Shown one piece after another: positions 58,801 through 64,000 of a DNA stretch of 64,000 nucleotides; within the stretch, counting starts at the first letter, position 1, and each line of letters starts with the position of its first letter. A program made the translations under genes and the position numbers. The stretch covers positions 4,278,001 to 4,342,000 of the forward strand of contig BSYQ01000008.1 of assembly GCA_030272585.1 (NCBI GenBank), given 5' to 3'. Source of the DNA: Bryopsis sp. KO-2023. Lineage: Eukaryota > Chlorophyta > Ulvophyceae > Bryopsidales > Bryopsidaceae. Below the pieces are notes generated by a model, which saw only the letters and a program-made list of their open reading frames with translations, was not told the DNA's origin and did no database searches.

Positions 58801-59196
58801 TTTTTGACGGATGGCCTGTGGAAAAGAGCCAGAGACCGGGGGGCATGGTCAACCCCCGAACGGCGTGAATTCGGTTTCGCTGACGACGTGTATTCCGCGG
58901 GTTTGCTGTTTCTTTACATGGTGTTCGTGAGCTTGTGCGAACCCGGCAGCGTGGATGGCCCCACGATTCAGAGATTGGTGGAGGGCACGTTTCGATCTGA
59001 CGTTCGAGAGTTCAGGGAGTATTGCAGGGAGGAGGAGAACTGGTCGTTGGCCGTGAGGTTTTTGGATGCGGGGGAGGGGTCGGGGTGGGCACTGCTCGAG
59101 GCGATGCTGAACCCCGAATGGCGGGGACGCCCTTCGGCGGCGGCGTGCTTGAGTCACCCTTTTTTGACTGGGGAGGCGTTTGCGGACGGGTTGTGA
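55866..59196 (+). CDS. ORG1-like plastid kinase-fold protein, predicted pseudokinase
   Basis: Seven exons, 55866-56012, 56328-56380, 56743-56865, 57189-57327, 57729-57794, 58071-58328 and 58651-59196, encode 443 residues, all phases consistent. Residues 1 to about 45 (MASSRCAQIFSGG..., Ser/Arg-rich, few acids) look like a chloroplast transit peptide. The kinase fold follows: RVVLKAYP with Lys123, LLGGFES, and a catalytic-loop equivalent R-L-H248-Q-S250-L-G-P-N254 where the catalytic Asp is Ser. RLWDLAFSVD stands near the DFG position, and the C-lobe runs to LSHPFLTGE. The same HQSLGP loop and the C-lobe words AFGIADD-like/LLF.Y..FV occur in Arabidopsis ORG1 (OBP3-responsive gene 1) as I recall it. 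ORG1 also has a fibrillin/PAP domain, which is missing here. So a regulatory or scaffolding role in the plastid is more likely than phosphotransfer. The 3' splice site of intron 5 lies in a strong stem-loop. Confidence 0.82.
58033..58069 (+). promoter_or_regulatory. stem-loop containing a 3' splice site
   Basis: TGCGCAGCAATA (58033-58044) pairs perfectly with TATTGCTGCGCA (58058-58069) across a 13-nt loop. The acceptor AG of intron 5 in the ORG1-like gene (58069-58070) is at the end of the 3' strand. The 5' strand also contains gcag, a possible cryptic acceptor. Whether the structure regulates splicing is inference. Confidence 0.6.
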
Positions 59197-60076
59197 TGTC
59201 GTGTGTGGGGGGATTGCTCGTTGGTACTTTTTGTCAGTCTTACTTTTCCAGTCCTGTGGCCATCGCCCCTTGAAGAATACAACGAACAGAAATCCCCGAA
59301 AGATTATTTGGTGTGGTTTCCCTCCTCCCTCAAAAATCCCAACAGACCAAGTCTCATTCCTGGTTTTCTTCTTCTTTGTCTCTTTTCCCCAGTCTTTTCT
59401 GTTTGAGCTTTTTGCTTGTGTGCAGAATTGTATTGCTTGATCAGAGGAGCTGGGAAATCCCTTCCTACGAAGCAAGGAAGGCTTCTTTAAGATATCCTAA
59501 GTATAATTGTTCCTTGCAATAAGCTCATTCTCTCCGACCACACTATATCAGCTCCTTCAAGGCTTTTTTGACGCTTCGTTACTCTCTGTGTCGACGACTC
59601 CCTCCCTGTTGTCCTTTGTGCTTTCACTTGCGACGTGAAAGCAAGGAAATTCATCTTTGGGGGTTATCAGCATCCAAAATGATGCTGGCAATATTCGAAG
59701 TCTACTATTATTTAGTTTAGTATTGGCTTCTTTAAATTAAAAAAAAGAAAGGCGAAAAAAAGTATTCAAAAGAGTAAAAACCAAAAGGTAGCCATGAAAA
59801 TCGGAAAACCATGTCGGTTGCAAGGGGCTGCGAACATTAATGTTCTCAATATTGAGAACTTTGAAGACAATCCAGTTACGATGCAGTTGTTGAGTGAAGG
59901 TACTGTTTGTTAGTGTCCTTGCTGCTGGGTTTCTCATATCTGGATGACTGCCAGCAATATGCTCCCGAACGTCATCAGCCAGCAACTCAACATGTATATA
60001 TTCTCAGGTAACGCACCATTTCTCTGTCACTGGGTCATCCATATTTCGGGTCAAAGTGACGAAAACTCGAGCAAGC
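59197..60076. other. intergenic, no gene recognised
   Basis: 3' region of the ORG1-like gene and 5' region of the next gene. A perfect 18-bp palindrome, GTTCTCAATATTGAGAAC, is at 59842-59859, a possible dimer-binding site or chance. Confidence 0.5.
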
Positions 60077-62017
60077 ATGTGGTTTCGACTTGCTTTTGCA
60101 ACAGTCGCCGCAGGCTCAGCTTTGCTGATCGATCGCTGTCGGAGACGACGCAGCCCCCCCTCGCCTCCCGTTGGAACAGATTCTGACGTGGGCGACCGAG
60201 CGTTACGCGACGGTTACATCCGTCGCAGCGACGATGTCCCAGCGGACGTCCAAGCGATGCTCAGGGAGGAAAGCGAGGCGAGAACCAGAGCTCGTCTGCC
60301 AATGCAGCATTTGGGTCGGGGAAACAGGGGGCCACCCTTGCGACGGGATCCGCGGCGATTCCCCACATTTCGCCACGCCGATGCCGAAAACATCCCCCCA
60401 ACAAACACCATCATGCCCAGGGAAACTGAGCATCGACCCGAGAGAAGAATTGTCCATCGGCCAAGGAACAGACAGGTATAAAGCTTTGGTTGGGTTTCCC
60501 CCAGACGTCAAAATCCCAAGTGCTGATCAGTTGATTGAGTTTTCATCGTGCTCCTATTAGCCGCTTGGAGAAATCCAGCTTAACTGAGGCCAGCGTGGGA
60601 GGTCCCCCAAAAATCCTGCATGGATAGTCAGCCAGTGGTAAGTACAAATGAAAAGAAAAAAAACACTTCATAGAGCTTGGAGGAACCTTCCCACTGATGT
60701 AGTGCTTGGAAAGAGTGACATGCAAACTCAACGTTTACCTGCTTCGTCAATGAAAGCTCAGTTTTTCTTGTGTGTGTGTGGGGGGGGGGGAGAGTGTGGA
60801 GGGTTGATGTAATACTTCTTGCTGGAGAATAAAAGTACCATGTATAAAACTGGCTGAGCTATAAATGAGAGAACCTTTATGGTTCAATCAGTTTGAAAAC
60901 TGGACATTTAGTGAGAAAATTTTCACTGTAGAAATTTGACTGCATTTCGCAAATTTGCTGATGTCATTTTTTGGTTGTGTGTGTGTTTTTTTGTGGGACG
61001 CAGAACCTCCAAAAATATCACAGCAGGTGGATTGAAAACTTCTCGGATAGGGTCAACGATTTACGAGGTTCAGGTCTTTGGCCAGTGGTGGTTTGAACAT
61101 AAAGCTTTTAATCATGCGCTGGGCTGGATTGCATATCAAGAAGCTCGCAAGCAAATCCACCGTGATGGTGCAATCGAAGACCGGTAAGTGTTTTAAAAGT
61201 TCATTGGCTGTTATTTTCCATTGTTTTGGCTGCATGGATTGTTATGGTTTTTATTGCGAGGTTGTGGAATTCTTCCCCTGTATCCACAGAATTGGAGAAA
61301 AAAGAAAAGAGGGTTCGTTTCAATGTTTGGAAGCATCTTAACCGTTCCCTGGAATATATGAGAATTATTATGTGAATTTGTGAAGTGATGCATCCTGTGC
61401 CACTTGTTTTTCTGTTTTAGCTCTGGAGAAAATTTTGTTTAAACAGATTTCCCTCCTAGTGAAAAGAAATACCAGGAAGCTGCTCTTTCTCGAAGAAAAC
61501 GACGGGGGACGCACAGATGCAATCGGAGCTGGTCTGACCCCTGGCCTGAGAAGCTTTTGCAATATTTAAATCGGGCAGAAAAGAATGCAGGTCAGTATCA
61601 TTCGATGAATTTGTTGAAAACACCTCCTTTCACCAGAGCTATTTGAGGTTTTGTTATGCATTATCCAATTTCTCATTCAAAGAACCATTACAACAACTCT
61701 GGTTAAGAATGGAATTCCATCTGTTTCTTAGATGGTGTCCCATGGTCGGGTGTTGGTTAACCAGGTGTTGGCTTGGGTATAGCAATGACTAATCCTGATG
61801 TTATATGATTTATTCCCCTTTCTTATGGTTAGGCCTGCGTGTTGGAAGATTTGGCTCAACATTTGGTGTCCTCTGAGAGAGGCTGCAAAAAGAGACCCAC
61901 ATGGGAAGGAAACAAGAACTATATCAATGCTGGAGACAGTCACTATTTTCTGCAGCTAAGAAACACCAGAAGGAATGGCAGCCAGAGCGATACAGAGTGG
62001 GGGCAGATCCGTGTTGA
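60077..62017 (+). CDS. unknown basic protein with N-terminal hydrophobic segment
   Basis: Four exons, 60077-60475, 61004-61067, 61447-61590 and 61956-62017, encode 222 residues with agreeing phases (0, 1, 1) and a TGA stop. The N-terminus MWFRLAFATVAAGSALLI is a signal peptide, membrane anchor or organelle presequence, followed at once by RCRRRR. The remainder is strongly Arg/Pro-rich (residues 20-133). A helical, charged part follows (QKYHSRWIENFSDRVNDLR), then RRKRRGTHRCNRSW, DPWPEKLLQYLNRAEKN and KKHQKEWQPERYRVG. I do not recognise the family. The character (short, very basic, one anchor) would fit a mitochondrial or plastid inner-membrane or ribosome-associated protein, but that is speculative. 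Exon 1 is well supported; the later exons rest on phase and on protein-like composition. If exon 1 were not spliced, it would end two codons later at TAA. Confidence 0.55.
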
Positions 62018-63266
62018 AGGACACTGGCTATAAATTGCCATGCAGCCAAAAACGTAAACCCCAAAGTGTTGTCATATCGTCAGAGGGATTTTTAGCCTTG
62101 GTTGGGGGAGGAAGTTGCTGGCGTGGATCAAAGAAGTCTGACTGGTGAGGGAGATTCGGTGGAGAAATGGTTACGCAAGGGTCCAAGGAAGGGAAAAAAA
62201 ACATTATCGCCTTGCAAGTGGATTGGAAAATTTCAGGAGTTCAGCAGTGCAACAGATTTTTGCAGTCAAGCAGGATTCTTTGCACCAAGAGTTTAGCATG
62301 CTGGACTCAAACACCTTGGACAAACTGAGTTATCCAAGGTGTTGCAATTTTCTGGCATGATTTGAAGGGTTTTGGAACCTGACAAATACTAAAAAAGTAA
62401 GGAAAAAAGTGCTGCAACCAACACAGCCTCCGACAGAAACAGAGCGAGGACCAATTTTTCCGGCCCCCTATCTTGTGTTTCCTTTGATCTCACAAATTTT
62501 CTCTCGGTTGTATGGAATCATTGAAGTTTCCTAATACTCCTGTGTTTTCTTGGATGCTTCTGGTTCTGTTTTCATGGATGTGTTTGGTTGTGTTTGGAAA
62601 GATTGGAATCTGTTTGGAAAGAAAGCCAAGCTGCCAGGAGCTCCTTGGTGGTTGGTGTGAAAATCACTCAGTTGCAGCCAGGAGGCCCTTGGTGATTGGT
62701 GTGCAATTCACTCAGTTGCACCAGTACCCGCTTCCTTTTCAAAAACAACGAAAAAGCCACAACCCAAAGTGTGTAACCTACAGTCCTCAGGATCAGTCAG
62801 ACTGTGGGTGCAGCTCCAACCAGAAACCACCCAATCACCACCCATCTACTTTTCCAACCAGCTTGGAAAAGCTGGTTTTGGTTGCACCCAACAGTCTGAC
62901 TGGCTGATGTCCCCGACGTCCCTTTATGAAAATGGGCCCAAAACAATAACCCACCTTTTCCGGTTTTATTCATTTATTTATTTGTTTGTTTGTTTTCCCC
63001 GACTCGCCATCGCTGAAACATGAATGCCTCAACACCAACTGCTTGAATGCTCCCAGCCCACAACCACCAACATCGCAGGCTTATTTGTACAGAATGTAAC
63101 ATACTGGGTGCAAAAGTTTGTGCCTGGATCACTAAGTTGCAGAAATAGGAAAAACAAAACCCAAAAACATGTAGTGCAATGCTTAATAATCCTGACCCTA
63201 CAGCCCTTGATGAAAATATAAAAAACAACACTTGTTCATCCACTATTTTGTTCTTTTCACATAGTC
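62018..63266. other. intergenic, no gene recognised
   Basis: No coherent exons. Contains the 44-bp tandem duplication at 62633-62720 and a short inverted repeat AACCAGCTT/AAGCTGGTT near 62857-62878. Confidence 0.45.
62633..62720. repeat. 44-bp tandem duplication
   Basis: Two adjacent 44-bp copies (62633-62676 and 62677-62720), each starting GCCAGGAG and ending CACTCAGTTGCA, with a few substitutions. Confidence 0.85.
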
Positions 63267-63356
63267 TCAGCTAAACGAAGCAAGGAAGGCCTCATCACAT
63301 TGAGTTCTTGCACTCTTGTTGACACTGTCTGTCTCGGCACCCAAATCGAAGAGAAC
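63267..63356 (-). CDS. possible terminal exon of a minus-strand gene
   Basis: After a T-rich tract and a clean ttttttcag acceptor, 29 codons read VLFDLGAETDSVNKSARTQ... and end in a stop at 63267-63269. The composition looks protein-like, but no upstream exon could be fixed between 63357 and the window end. Treat as tentative. Confidence 0.3.
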   Translation of the reverse strand, partial: VLFDLGAETDSVNKSARTQCDEAFLASFS

Positions 63357-64000
63357 CTGAAAAAAAAGATGGAAAAATAGACAACAGATCAATGCACCGA
63401 ACAGGGTATTACATTTTTTTCTTTTTTTCCTGCAATCACAGGTGGAAAACAAGGTGAAAAAAAGATCCCCTGTTCTGACTGTGATTGAGCAGCGGCGTAA
63501 ATCATTAGTTTCGCACAGTCGATGGACTACATGGAGCTTTCTATCTTGATATTTGGGGGACGCATGTTGGCGTCTCCCAAATATATACCACAGGCGTTTG
63601 GTTGCATAGTATGCAATGCATACCCAAACCGTGAGAACTCGAGCGAGCTTCTCCAGAACAGGAAAGCGAGCGTTTTCCTGTCCCCCACACAACGGCTCCT
63701 CACACTCTCACCCACCCGACTCTTTGTTGGGGGGATTTTTTGGGGGGCGGCTTCCTTCCTCCATGTGTGCAATAACTCGAAACCACCCACTTATAGGGCC
63801 GAAATTAAACAGAAAAAACGCGCGTTCCAGCCGCTGCACCTTCGTGTGTTGAAAGGGGTCGCGCTCGAGGCCTCCATTTCAAAATCAACCCCCTGACACC
63901 CGCGTCTTGGCCGTGGCTGACTCCCGAGCGTCCAGGGCGTGCGCACCGCTGTATGTACATACCAAAAAAAAAGGATGAGTTTCTAAGTCACATCATGAGG
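63357..64000. other. unresolved; possible 5' exons of a minus-strand gene
   Basis: Open stretches exist on both strands (for example minus 63527-63790 and 63800-63880), but no ATG-to-donor combination could be linked by phase to the exon at 63267-63356. The sequence is richer in G+C after 63690, as the upstream regions of other genes here also tend to be. Confidence 0.3.

Overview
The window is nuclear DNA of an intron-rich green-lineage (Viridiplantae) eukaryote, most likely an alga. The reasons are the protein families and their closest recalled relatives. The APC1, UEV1 and ORG1-type kinase-like products all read like land-plant proteins. The bZIP factor carries the N-x7-K basic region typical of plant group I (VIP1/RSG). 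A secreted (S/T)PPTP hydroxyproline-rich wall glycoprotein is also present. Genes use the standard code (TAG, TAA and TGA all terminate) and GT-AG introns, with a few GC-AG introns. I assembled gene models by hand from reading frames, splice-site consensus and intron-phase agreement. No similarity search was run, so family names rest on motifs and recalled homologues.

Layout. 1-2.6 kb holds nothing I can call. 2.6-4.5 kb (-) is a secreted hydroxyproline-rich glycoprotein gene (5 exons), head-to-head with a BTB/POZ gene at 5.1-6.2 kb (+). 7.5-10.5 kb (+) is an 8-exon protein pseudokinase. 10.98-12.0 kb is a dense GATC-palindrome block enclosing a tRNA-like foldback element. 13.2-16.0 kb (+) is a multi-membrane-span class 3 lipase. 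17.9-33.9 kb (+) is a 32-exon APC1 gene, the anaphase-promoting complex scaffold. 34.9-36.7 kb (+) is an intronless HSPA12-like Hsp70 relative. 38.9-40.9 kb (-) is the bZIP gene. 42.8-45.4 kb (-) is an EGLN/PHD-type prolyl hydroxylase with a large insertion in its catalytic fold, head-to-head with UEV1 (46.0-47.7 kb, +). 49.8-50.6 kb (-) is a small coiled-coil protein gene. 50.95-55.51 kb is a full-length LINE retrotransposon with a perfect 12-bp target-site duplication. 55.9-59.2 kb (+) is a plastid-type ORG1-like pseudokinase. 60.1-62.0 kb (+) is a 4-exon gene for an unknown basic protein. 63.3 kb (-) may be a terminal exon.

How the genes relate. They are ordinary housekeeping and signalling genes rather than a functional cluster. 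Two belong to ubiquitin biology (APC1 and UEV1), and a BTB protein may be a third. EGLN suggests oxygen or 2-oxoglutarate signalling. Two unrelated kinase-fold proteins both look catalytically dead. The most unusual features are four: a LINE whose ORF1 and ORF2 share one frame interrupted by a single UAG, with no usable AUG for ORF2; the GATC/tRNA foldback block; a stem-loop that contains a 3' splice site in the ORG1-like gene; and the roughly 160-residue insertion in the prolyl hydroxylase.
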